DNA of 64,000 nucleotides, taken from NCBI RefSeq assembly GCF_000816845.1, contig NZ_CP006877.1, positions 2,671,501-2,735,500 of the forward strand, written 5' to 3'. Under the pieces are notes generated by a model. That model had not been told where the DNA came from, ran no database searches, and worked only from the letters and a program-made list of their open reading frames with translations. Every line of letters begins with the position of its first letter. Position 1 is the first letter of the stretch. Of this stretch, positions 1-7,338 are shown piece by piece. The translations under genes and the position numbers were made by a program. The stretch comes from Rhizobium gallicum bv. gallicum R602sp (GTDB lineage Bacteria > Pseudomonadota > Alphaproteobacteria > Rhizobiales > Rhizobiaceae).

Positions 1-2
1 AG

Positions 3-113
3 CACTATTACCGCAGCCACAGGACGATCAATCCGACGGGCGTGATCCCGGTCGGCCCGGCTCTCGATCTCGACCGCCTGCACGGCCGCGCCAAGCTTGC
101 CGCTGCCGCGTGA
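3..113 (+). CDS. C-terminal end of an unidentified protein (partial)
   Basis: The first bases hold an open frame that runs in from outside the window and stops at TGA 111-113, giving the last 36 residues of a protein. It contains INPTGVIPVGPALDLDRL and ends in an Ala-rich tail. The stop lies 3 bp before the convergent Nudix gene. The fragment is too short for me to assign a family. The evidence that it is coding is only the frame and codon bias. Confidence 0.45.
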   Translation, partial: HYYRSHRTINPTGVIPVGPALDLDRLHGRAKLAAAA

Positions 114-116
114 ATC

Positions 117-596
117 CTACCAGAAGTGAGCGGCGGGCTCTTCGCCGCTCAACTCCCTCAGCCTGCGCCTCGTCGCTTCAGTCGTGCCGTCCGGCAGACC
201 GTCGAGCGCGAAGAAGCCGCATTCGACAATTTCGCGATCCGGCTTGCGCGGCGCTGTCTGCTCGACCTCGGCGCGGTAGAAGACCACATGATCGCGCCGG
301 CTCGCCGATGCGTTGAAATAGACATGGAAGAGCTGCGGCCTGCCGATGATCCTGAGGTTGCCCTCCTCGCGCAGTTCCTTGATCAGCGCTTCCTCAGCTG
401 TCTCGTTGCGCTCCAGCCCCCCGCCAGGCATATGCCAGCCGGGAATGTAGCTGTGGCGGACCAGAAAAATCCGCCCGGACGAATCGAAACAGGCCGCCCG
501 CACGCCCATCGTCATGCCGCGCGCGAGAGCGAAATAGCCATGCACGATCCGCATCAGCAGCTTGGATTGCCAGGGCCTGATTTCCTTGGTCGTCAT
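117..596 (-). CDS. Nudix hydrolase
   Basis: A 159-residue protein with a single Nudix fold, expected to hydrolyse a nucleoside diphosphate linked to another moiety using Mg2+. The Nudix box lies at about residues 58-80: a GG start, E six residues after the second G, then KEL-R-EE. The usual REUxEExGU core is altered here: K replaces the first R and the segment after EE reads GN instead of xG. The catalytic glutamates (ELREE) are kept, so activity is plausible. The substrate cannot be read from the sequence. It is divergent from the metallophosphoesterase that follows and convergent with the fragment at the window start. Confidence 0.85.
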   Translation of the reverse strand: MTTKEIRPWQSKLLMRIVHGYFALARGMTMGVRAACFDSSGRIFLVRHSYIPGWHMPGGGLERNETAEEALIKELREEGNLRIIGRPQLFHVYFNASASRRDHVVFYRAEVEQTAPRKPDREIVECGFFALDGLPDGTTEATRRRLRELSGEEPAAHFW

Positions 597-667
597 CGGT
601 CTGTTTTCACTATTTCGTTCAATCGGACGTGTTTGATTTGTAAATATCCTGGTCTATGTGTCGTAGC

Positions 668-1576
668 ATGTTCAAGCTCGCGCATATCTCGGATATCCAC
701 CTCGGCCCACTTCCCAATCTTTCATTCCGCGAGCTTTTCTCGAAGCGCATTACCGGCTTTGTGAACTGGCACCGCCACAGGCGCAAGCATCTTTTCGGCG
801 GCACGCTGGATCTGCTCCTGGAGGATATCCGTGCGCGCCAGGCCGACCACCTGGCCGTGACCGGCGACTTGGTGAATCTCGCAAGCGGCATTGAGATCCG
901 CTCCGCCGCCGCCTGGCTTCGCGCGCTCGGCGAACCGGCGGAAACCTCCGTGGTTCCCGGCAATCACGACGCGTATGTGCCCGGCGCCTACGAGAAATCC
1001 ATGCGCGCCTGGTATGACTATGTGCGCGGCGACCTCGCTCCAGCCGAATGGGAGGAAGACAAGCACATCTTTCCCTATCTCCGCGTCCGCGGCAAAGTCG
1101 CGCTCGTCGGCTGCTCGACGGCCGTCGCCACGCCACCATTTGCCGCCAGCGGCTTCTTCAGCCAGCGGCAGGCCCGCGAGACCGTCAACATGCTCCGCGC
1201 GGCCGGTGAAGCCGGCCTCTTTCGCGTCGTCATGATCCACCACCCGCCGATCCGCGGCGCGACTGCTTTCTACAAGCGCATGATCGGCATCCGCCGCTTT
1301 GCCGCCGTCGTCTCGACCGGCGGCGCAGAACTGGTGCTCCACGGCCATACGCATCTCAATACGCTCCACTGGCTGCGCGGCCAGACTGGTCCCGTGCCTG
1401 TGGTCGGCATTGCTTCCGCCTCGCAGGGACCAGGTGGCTTGAAGCCCCGTGCGGCCTATAATCTCTTCAGCATCGACGGTTCGCCCGGCGCCTGGGAACT
1501 GAGGGGCGAACGCTTCAGCTTGAACGACATGGGCGATGGCGTTTCGTCGGAAAGTGTCGACATTTTCAAGCTTTAG
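668..1576 (+). CDS. metallophosphoesterase (calcineurin-like)
   Basis: A 302-residue single-domain metallophosphoesterase of the CpdA/Icc-like group. All metal-binding motifs are visible in order: DIH at residues 9-11, GDLVN at about 65, GNHD at about 99, HH at about 195 and GHTH at about 230. These bind two metal ions and hydrolyse phosphomonoester or phosphodiester bonds; cyclic nucleotides are one known substrate class, but the substrate here is unknown. I chose the ATG at 668 because the protein then starts MFKLAHISDIH, as is typical. An in-frame ATG at 656 adds four residues. No signal peptide is seen, so it is probably cytoplasmic. Confidence 0.85.
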   Translation: MFKLAHISDIHLGPLPNLSFRELFSKRITGFVNWHRHRRKHLFGGTLDLLLEDIRARQADHLAVTGDLVNLASGIEIRSAAAWLRALGEPAETSVVPGNHDAYVPGAYEKSMRAWYDYVRGDLAPAEWEEDKHIFPYLRVRGKVALVGCSTAVATPPFAASGFFSQRQARETVNMLRAAGEAGLFRVVMIHHPPIRGATAFYKRMIGIRRFAAVVSTGGAELVLHGHTHLNTLHWLRGQTGPVPVVGIASASQGPGGLKPRAAYNLFSIDGSPGAWELRGERFSLNDMGDGVSSESVDIFKL

Positions 1577-1721
1577 GCGGACAAGCGGAATCTTTTTCGC
1601 GGCTTTTTGAATCAATTTCTGAAGCCGCTGCGATTTTCCCCCAGGTAATGCTTAAGCCCTTGGTATTTCCAAATCCCACTGTACAATCCGGCCGCAATCG
1701 CAGCCGATCAGGGAACAAGCC

Positions 1722-2282
1722 ATGCGCGCCGCAGCAAACCGCATCTGCCGTCTCACCCTCGCCTTCGGCCTTGCAGCCGGACTGTCGGCACCGGCCTTCG
1801 CCGTCGGTGACGAAAGCGACGAGACGAGCCCGCCTCCGAAGACCGAAACCACGACCAAATGCGCCGACGGCAAGGTGTGGGACAAGAAGAGGAAGGAATG
1901 CGTCGCGCCGAAGAAGAGCAGCTTTAATGACGACGACCTCTACGAGGCAGCGCGCGAATTCGCCTATGCCGGCCAATATGAAAATGCCATCACCGTCTTG
2001 AACCTCGCCAGGAACAAGAACGATCCGCGCATCCTGAACTATCTCGGCTATGCAAACCGCAAGGCGGGCCGGATGGAACTTGGAATGTCCTATTACCGCA
2101 AGGCGCTGCAAGCCGACGAGAATTATATCCTCGCACGATCATACATGGGCCAGGCCCTGGCCGAAGAAGGTGACATCCAGGGTGCCCGCGTCCAGCTCGT
2201 CGAAATTCGCGACCGCGGCGGCGAAAACACCTGGGCTTATCGTGCGCTATTGCAGAGCCTGAACGGCTACCGGACGTATTGA
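1722..2282 (+). CDS. secreted tetratricopeptide-repeat protein
   Basis: A 186-residue protein with an N-terminal signal peptide (basic MRAAANRICR, hydrophobic core, cleavage near APAFA at residues 24-28). A short KCADGKVWDKKRKECV segment with two Cys follows, then TPR-like helices from about residue 75 (YAGQYENAITVLNLA; YLGYANRKAGRMELGMSYYRKAL; YMGQALAEEGDIQGA). It is likely periplasmic and used for protein-protein contacts. It lies just upstream of the sigma/anti-sigma pair on the same strand, so it could be a partner, but nothing here proves it. Confidence 0.8.
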   Translation: MRAAANRICRLTLAFGLAAGLSAPAFAVGDESDETSPPPKTETTTKCADGKVWDKKRKECVAPKKSSFNDDDLYEAAREFAYAGQYENAITVLNLARNKNDPRILNYLGYANRKAGRMELGMSYYRKALQADENYILARSYMGQALAEEGDIQGARVQLVEIRDRGGENTWAYRALLQSLNGYRTY

Positions 2283-2451
2283 AACGGGGGCGCGCTCCGG
2301 CGACCAAGAGAGAAACCTTTGGGAATTCTTCGACCGCGCCGTCTTCTTCTTGCGCGGCAGTGCAAAATTGTTCCATAAAGATCACTTCCACGATATAAAA
2401 AGCTTGGCCCACATCGGGTGCTTCGCCCGAACCCATTCATGAAATGAGACT

Positions 2452-2955
2452 ATGCGTCAGCCTGTAACGACCATCGATATCCGACGCGACCTGGTGGGCC
2501 TGCTCCCGCGGCTGCGGCGCTTCGCGATGACGCTTGGCGATGCGGCTGCTGCCGACGATCTGGTTCAGGCGGTCTGTCAGCGTGCGGTGGCGAAGAGCCA
2601 GCAGTGGAGCGGCGAGGGCCGGCTCGAAAGCTGGATTTACACACTCGCCCGCCAACAGTGGAGCGACGATGGCCGCAGACGCAAGGCGCGACCGGCTTCC
2701 AAGAGCAACGTCACGGATATCCGCGACGCGGCGCGCGACCGCGCAGCCGTCGCCGATACCGATGCCATACACCGCATGCTCGCCGAAATGCCTGAAGGCA
2801 TTTCGAGCGTCTTCCTGCTTGTCGCTGTCGAAGGACATACCTATCAGCAGACCGCCGACATCATGGGCATATCGGCCGGCAGCGTGCCCACGCAGCTTGC
2901 CGCGGCGCGGCTGCACTTCGCAAGCCTCGCCGACGATCATCCTCACAGGTACTGA
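2452..2955 (+). CDS. ECF-type RNA polymerase sigma factor
   Basis: A 167-residue protein with the two-domain ECF layout. Region 2 is at about residues 15-80 (LRRFAMTLGDAAAADDLVQAVCQRAVAK, then ESWIYTLARQQWSDDGRRRK). Region 4 is at about 105-160, with a helix-turn-helix around HTYQQTADIMGISAGSVPTQLAAAR. ECF factors direct RNA polymerase to stress or envelope promoters. The gene ends 3 bp before a TTG-started membrane protein of anti-sigma type, so the two form an operon and the sigma factor is probably held inactive by it. The subgroup could not be named. Confidence 0.88.
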   Translation: MRQPVTTIDIRRDLVGLLPRLRRFAMTLGDAAAADDLVQAVCQRAVAKSQQWSGEGRLESWIYTLARQQWSDDGRRRKARPASKSNVTDIRDAARDRAAVADTDAIHRMLAEMPEGISSVFLLVAVEGHTYQQTADIMGISAGSVPTQLAAARLHFASLADDHPHRY

Positions 2956-2958
2956 ACT

Positions 2959-3804
2959 TTGCCCGACTTCAAAAAATTATCGCTTGACGCCCAGCTGACC
3001 GCCCTTCTAGACGGCGAAACGACGCCGGAACAGAAGCATGAGCTAGAGCAGCGCCTCGCCACCGACGAAGGTGCGCGCCGGCTTTACGACAAGCTGCGTC
3101 ACGGCGCCGATTTCGGCCGCCGCCGTCTGGACGATATTCTTAAAGAGCCGGTTCCGCTGGCACTCGTGCGCTCGATCAAGAGCGTCCAGCCGCCCAAGGC
3201 GCCGATCGCGCCGCGAACCACCCGCCCGTCGATGAAGCTCGCGCCTAGCGGCACGCAGGCGCTGGCCGCAGCGATCATCCTTTTTATCGTCGGCTGCGGC
3301 ATCGGCTATCTCGCCGGCACGAGCCCTGGCTCTCCCACGGGCAATGGCACGACACAGATCGTGGACGACAATGCCAGCAGCAAGAACTGGCTGAACGACA
3401 TCACAGCCTACCAGCGCCTGATGATCCGCCAGCCGCGGCATATCGTCGAGGTGCCCTCTACCCAGGCCGAGGAGATTTCCAACTGGCTGACGTCCACGGT
3501 CGGAGTCGCCTTTCGCGTGCCTGATTTGTCTACAGACGGCTGGGCCTTTCAGGGCGCCCGCGTGCTTCTTGGCGACGGAAAGCCGGTCGGCCAGCTGGTC
3601 TATACAAGCACGGACGGCGATCTCATCTCCATCTGCTTCCGCAAGGATGCCCAGCCAATCGAATCCGAGGATTTCAAGGAAACGATCCGGGACGAAATCG
3701 GCCTGATCACCTGGCACAATGCCGGCACCTCCTACGTTCTGGCCGGACCTTCCGCCGAAGCCTCGCTCAGCCAGATCGCCATGGAAGTCGCAACCGCGAT
3801 CTGA
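2959..3804 (+). CDS. transmembrane anti-sigma factor
   Basis: A 281-residue protein starting at TTG 2959, 3 bp after the sigma-factor stop. The N-terminal 60 residues (DAQLTALLDGETTPEQKHELEQRLATDEGARR) look like the cytoplasmic sigma-binding domain of ECF anti-sigma factors. I see no HxxxCxxC zinc motif. One membrane helix lies at about residues 95-115 (LAAAIILFIVGCGIGYLAG), followed by a periplasmic domain of about 165 residues that could sense a signal. Tight spacing to the sigma gene supports the pairing. It is convergent with the quinone oxidoreductase pseudogene, 3 bp apart. Confidence 0.82.
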   Translation: MPDFKKLSLDAQLTALLDGETTPEQKHELEQRLATDEGARRLYDKLRHGADFGRRRLDDILKEPVPLALVRSIKSVQPPKAPIAPRTTRPSMKLAPSGTQALAAAIILFIVGCGIGYLAGTSPGSPTGNGTTQIVDDNASSKNWLNDITAYQRLMIRQPRHIVEVPSTQAEEISNWLTSTVGVAFRVPDLSTDGWAFQGARVLLGDGKPVGQLVYTSTDGDLISICFRKDAQPIESEDFKETIRDEIGLITWHNAGTSYVLAGPSAEASLSQIAMEVATAI

Positions 3805-3807
3805 GCC

Positions 3808-4769
3808 TTACGGGACCAGCACGACCTTGCCGCTGACGCCCCGGCTTTCGATGGCGCGATGCGCATCGGCGGCCCTGTCCAGCGGAAAACTCGCGCCCTT
3901 TGCGACGATCAGCGCGCCGGAGACGGCAAGTGAAAACAGCGCGGAGAGATCGTCCGCCAGCGTTGCAGATAACAGAGGCAGCAGCGCAAATCCCTTGAGC
4001 GTCTGGTTCTTCTCGAACAGGGAATTCAGGTCGGCAACCTCAAGCCGAAAGCGGCCCAGTGCAGCAAAGACAAGCTCTCCGCCCGGCGCAAGTGCTGCAA
4101 GGGAGGCACGTGTCACCTCGCCACCGATCGTATCGTAGATCAGATCGACGGGCGCCATTTTACAAAGGGTCTCCTGCCAGCCCTCGGCTGTATAGTCGAT
4201 CGCCGCGTCCGCGCCCAGCCTGCGGGAGAGCGACCTCTTCTTCTCGCTGCTTGCCGTCGCGATGACCGATCCTGCGCCCTCACGCTTCGCCAATTGCACC
4301 AGCAGCGAGCCAACGCCCCCGGCCCCCGCGTGGACAAGAACGGTTTTGTCCCGTGGCAGCGCCTGACGCACCATATGCAGCGCCGTCAGCCCCTGCACCA
4401 TCAGCGCAACCGCCGTCTCGAAGGACAACGCGTCGGGGATCGAGATCACTGACGCACCCGGCACGGCGACGTACTCCGCATAACCTTCACCCCGCCCGAG
4501 CGCGAAAAGCGGAACGGCAACGCGCGCACCGATGACAGCGGAATCAACTCCCTCGCCTATCGCCTCGACAACACCCGCGACTTCAACACCCGGGATGATG
4601 GGCAATTCCGGCGTCACCGCATACCGGTTGGCGCGCATCAGCACTTCGAAGAAGTTGACGCCTGCAGTACGGACGCGAACGAGCACCTCCCCTTCGCGCG
4701 GCACCGCGGCACCTCGACGACCTTGAGAACCTCGGGGGGACCGAAATGGTCGAAGCGGACGGCTTTCAT
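3808..4769 (-). pseudogene. frameshifted quinone oxidoreductase (zinc-free MDR family)
   Basis: Most of the protein is an intact medium-chain dehydrogenase/reductase of the NADPH:quinone reductase type: EVLVRVRTAGVNFFEVLMR, PGVEVAGVVEAIG, the cofactor motif HAGAGGVGSLLVQLAK, and a complete C-terminus. The natural start is the ATG at complement 4769 (MKAVRFDHFGPPEVLKVVEV), but this frame runs out of register near 4700-4716. Beyond that point the family sequence continues in a different frame. The net change equals loss of one base (or of four) in a CCGCGG-rich stretch. An open frame reaching to 4896 exists, but its N-terminus is nonsense. It is either a recently inactivated gene or a sequencing error. 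It is divergent from an HxlR regulator that would be expected to control it. Confidence 0.75.
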
Positions 4770-4867
4770 GGCAGACCTCACGTTTGAATGGCGTGGGCAG
4801 CGCTTTATCAGTAAACTCGGCGACCAGAATAGACACTCTTTCGTGCCATACCCACCAGGAAGTGACC

Positions 4868-5254
4868 ATGGCTGAACCCATCAAGAGACTGCCCAAACTG
4901 CCCGTCGAACGCGCGCCAAAGGTGATCGCCGGGCGCTGGAAACCGGTTATCCTCTACTACGTTTTCTGCGGCTCGAAGCGTCTTTCGGAGCTGAAACGCA
5001 TGATGCCGGAGATCACGCAGAAGGTGCTGATCCAGCAGCTACGCGAAATGGAGGAACATGGTCTGGTAAGCCGCGAGGTGTTTGCCGAAGTTCCCGCGCG
5101 CGTCGAATATACCGCGACGGAGCTCGGGCTTGGCCTTGAACCGGTGCTGCTGGCGCTCTGCCAATGGGGCCAGCGCCACGCCGAGGCGCAGAATGAAACC
5201 GCCGACATTGCCGACTGCATCGTCCGCCCGCGCAAGCCATCTTTCGCCGCCTGA
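4868..5254 (+). CDS. HxlR-family transcriptional regulator
   Basis: A 128-residue winged-helix protein of the HxlR/DUF24 group. The core lies at about residues 20-100: IAGRWKPVILYYVF, KRLSELKRMMPEITQKVLIQQLREMEEHGLVSR, and VEYTATELG. The ATG at 4868 has a good ribosome site (AGGAAG, 6 bp upstream). An in-frame upstream ATG at 4784 would overlap the promoter region and is less likely. I do not see the conserved N-terminal Cys found in redox-sensing members such as QorR/YodB, so the signal is unclear. It is divergent from the disrupted quinone oxidoreductase, the usual target arrangement for this family. Confidence 0.88.
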   Translation: MAEPIKRLPKLPVERAPKVIAGRWKPVILYYVFCGSKRLSELKRMMPEITQKVLIQQLREMEEHGLVSREVFAEVPARVEYTATELGLGLEPVLLALCQWGQRHAEAQNETADIADCIVRPRKPSFAA

Positions 5255-5258
5255 GGGG

Positions 5259-5289
5259 CAAAACGCGCAGCCGGCGGCGCCCGCTGCGC
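5259..5289 (-). terminator. probable terminator of leuA
   Basis: Read on the minus strand just after the leuA stop, GCGCAGC and GCTGCGC can pair (plus-strand positions 5265-5271 and 5283-5289) around an 11-base GC-rich loop. A short GTTTTG follows. The U-tract is weak, so confidence is moderate. Confidence 0.5.
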
Positions 5290-5297
5290 AATCTCGA

Positions 5298-7013
5298 TCA
5301 GTTCTTCCCGGCTCTCACATCCAGCACGCGGTTGGCCGCCGATACGATCGCTTCGAGCGAGGCGCCGACGATATTGGTGCTGATGCCGGCACCAAAGAGC
5401 TTGCCGCCGGGATAGGCGGTCTCGACGTAGGAGATGGCCGCCGCATTCGAGCCGTGCTGCAGGGAGTGCTCGGAGTAGTCTTCGACCGACATCTCGATGC
5501 CGAGATAGTGCGAGAGCGCGTTGATGAAGCCGTCGATGGGGCCGTTGCCGCGGCCCTCGATACGCTTCGTCTCGCCATTGTCGATAATCTCAGCGGCGAC
5601 GACACGCACGCCCTTGCGCTCTGGATCGGCGAAAGTGTGATGATCGACGAACTTGATGCGGCCCTCGGGCTGCGTCACGTAGCGCTCGATGAAGCGGTCG
5701 TAGATGCGGCGCGACGGCAGTTCCTTGCCTTCTTCGTCGGTGATGCGCTGGATGTCCTCGCGGAACTCGACCTGGAGATTGCGTGGCAAATTGAGCCCGT
5801 AGTCCTGCTGCAGGATATAGGCGATGCCGCCCTTGCCGGACTGCGAGTTGATGCGGATGATCGCTTCGTAGGAGCGGCCGACATCCTGCGGGTCGATCGG
5901 CAGATAGGGCACTTCCCACACCGGATGGTTAGCGACCTTGATCGCCTTCATACCCTTGTTGATCGCATCCTGATGCGAGCCGGAAAAGGCCGTGTAGACC
6001 AGTTCGCCGACATAAGGGTGGCGCTCGCCGATGGTCATCTGGTTCGAATATTCGAAGACGCTCTTGATGCGCTCGATATCGGAGCAGTCGATTTCCGGAT
6101 CGACGCCCTGCGTGAACATGTTGAGCGCCATCGTCACCACATCGACATTGCCCGTGCGCTCGCCGTTGCCGAAGAGCGTGCCCTCAACACGGTCGGCGCC
6201 TGCCAGCAGACCGAGCTCGGCTGCCGCAATACCGGTGCCGCGGTCGTTATGCGGATGCAGCGAGACGATCAGGTTCTCGCGATTGTCGAGATTGCGGCAC
6301 ATCCATTCGATCTGGTCGGCATAGACGTTCGGCGTCGCCATCTCGACGGTGGACGGCAGGTTGATGATCAGCTTGTTGTCCGCCGTCGGCTTCATCACGT
6401 CGATGACGGCATTGCAGATTTCCAGCGCCACTTCGAGCTCAGTACCGGTGAAGCTTTCCGGCGAGTATTCGAAGCGGTAGCCGCCACCGGCTTTCGCCGC
6501 CATGTCGGTGATCATCTTTGCCGCATCGACGGCGATCTGCTTGATACCCGGCACATCCTTGGCAAAAACCACGCGGCGCTGCAGCTCACTCGTCGAGTTG
6601 TAGAAATGCACGATCGGCTTGTTGGCACCCCGCAGCGCCTCGAAGGTACGGGTAATCAGTTCAGGGCGGCACTGAACCAGGACCTGCAGCGAAACGTCGT
6701 CCGCCACATTTCCTTCCTCGATGCACCAGCGCGCAAAGTCGAAGTCCGTTTGCGAGGCGGAGGGAAAGCCGATCTCGATTTCCTTGAAGCCCATGTCGAG
6801 CAGCAGCTGAAACATGCGAGCCTTGCGGTCATGGCCCATCGGGTCCACCAACGCCTGATTGCCGTCGCGAAGGTCGACAGAGCACCAGACCGGAGCCTTG
6901 CTGATCGTCTTCGTGGGCCAGGTGCGGTCGGGAATGTTCACCTGCGGGTACGGGCGGTATTTCACACCTGCGGATTGCATGCCTTTTGCGGGATTTTGCG
7001 TCTTCGCGTCCAT
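5298..7013 (-). CDS. leuA: 2-isopropylmalate synthase
   Basis: A 571-residue LeuA of the long form: a TIM-barrel catalytic domain near the N-terminus (WCSVDLRDGNQALVDPM at about 45-60; metal-site HPHND at about 250) and a C-terminal LeuA regulatory domain. It condenses acetyl-CoA with 2-oxoisovalerate, the first committed step of leucine synthesis, and the C-terminal domain gives leucine feedback inhibition. Start ATG 7013 has a purine-rich ribosome site (GAGGAAGAAG). A 156-base untranslated stretch and a Leu-rich leader peptide lie upstream, so transcription is probably controlled by leucine attenuation. It is convergent with the HxlR gene. Confidence 0.97.
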   Translation of the reverse strand: MDAKTQNPAKGMQSAGVKYRPYPQVNIPDRTWPTKTISKAPVWCSVDLRDGNQALVDPMGHDRKARMFQLLLDMGFKEIEIGFPSASQTDFDFARWCIEEGNVADDVSLQVLVQCRPELITRTFEALRGANKPIVHFYNSTSELQRRVVFAKDVPGIKQIAVDAAKMITDMAAKAGGGYRFEYSPESFTGTELEVALEICNAVIDVMKPTADNKLIINLPSTVEMATPNVYADQIEWMCRNLDNRENLIVSLHPHNDRGTGIAAAELGLLAGADRVEGTLFGNGERTGNVDVVTMALNMFTQGVDPEIDCSDIERIKSVFEYSNQMTIGERHPYVGELVYTAFSGSHQDAINKGMKAIKVANHPVWEVPYLPIDPQDVGRSYEAIIRINSQSGKGGIAYILQQDYGLNLPRNLQVEFREDIQRITDEEGKELPSRRIYDRFIERYVTQPEGRIKFVDHHTFADPERKGVRVVAAEIIDNGETKRIEGRGNGPIDGFINALSHYLGIEMSVEDYSEHSLQHGSNAAAISYVETAYPGGKLFGAGISTNIVGASLEAIVSAANRVLDVRAGKN

Positions 7014-7126
7014 TGTCTTCTTCCTCGTCCCGGCAATTTGCCCCGCGTCTTAGCCCATCGTGGCGGGCTTGGCGACAGCAAATGCGGACCTTGTTGGTCT
7101 ATGTTGGAATTCAGGGAATTCGTCGC

Positions 7127-7170
7127 GAGGAGCGATAGGCCGGCGGGCTTTCGGCCGCCGGGCGCTCCTC
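7127..7170 (-). promoter_or_regulatory. long hairpin in the leuA leader (attenuator element)
   Basis: An extended stem-loop. The outer arms GAGGAGCG (7127-7134) and CGCTCCTC (7163-7170) pair perfectly; the inner arms CCGGCGG and CCGCCGG extend the stem. The promoter-proximal arm (GAGGAG on the minus strand, 7170-7165) directly abuts the stop codon of the leader peptide. It can also pair with the CTTCTCCTC Leu codons at about 7199-7210. Two mutually exclusive pairings are what an attenuator needs. No clear U-tract follows, so this may be the anti-terminator or a pause element rather than the terminator itself. Confidence 0.6.
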
Positions 7171-7294
7171 AAAGGACCCGGCAACCGCGCGTAAGGCCGA
7201 GGAGAAGAAGCGACGTCAGGGCGCGCGTATTGTCACGCAGGGCAACGCGGCCGCGGACAATGGTGTCGGAAATCTTTGCGCCATTGGTCTTCAT
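7169..7294 (-). CDS. leuL: leucine leader peptide upstream of leuA (LeuL)
   Basis: A 41-residue frame from ATG 7294 to TGA 7169, in the gap between the BenE-type gene and leuA. The C-terminal part reads TSLLLLGLTRGCRVL: four consecutive Leu codons (CTT CTT CTC CTC), then two more Leu codons, one of them the last sense codon before the stop. It is immediately followed by a long hairpin. This is the classical layout of an amino-acid leader peptide: ribosome stalling at Leu codons when charged tRNA-Leu is scarce would change RNA folding ahead of leuA. A -10 box ends 7 bp before the ATG, so the mRNA probably starts at or within 1-2 bases of the ATG (leaderless). It is embedded in a longer open frame to 7690 that overlaps benE and is only a shadow. 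Confidence 0.75.
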   Translation of the reverse strand: MKTNGAKISDTIVRGRVALRDNTRALTSLLLLGLTRGCRVL

Positions 7295-7301
7295 GCCTGC
7301 G

Positions 7302-7330
7302 CTTATAGCTGCCGAACAAAAAAACGGCAA
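7302..7330 (-). promoter_or_regulatory. promoter of the leuL-leuA transcript
   Basis: On the minus strand, a -35 TTGCCG (plus positions 7325-7330), a 17-base spacer containing a run of seven T, and a -10 TATAAG (7302-7307). Seven bases separate the -10 from the leader-peptide ATG at 7294, placing the transcription start at the start codon. Spacing and both boxes fit a housekeeping sigma factor. Confidence 0.65.
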
Positions 7331-7338
7331 CCCCCCGC

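Noticed and set aside
2283..2451. EcfG/RpoE2-type promoter (GGAAC-N16-GTT) before the sigma gene
   Set aside because: Only GGGAATT-like partial matches are present; not convincing.
7105..7122. Repeated GAATTC as an insertion or att site
   Set aside because: Two copies 3 bp apart in a leader region are easily chance; no flanking duplication or integrase.
7127..7170. leuA-leader hairpin as a simple intrinsic terminator
   Set aside because: No T-run follows on either strand, so I kept it only as an attenuator element.
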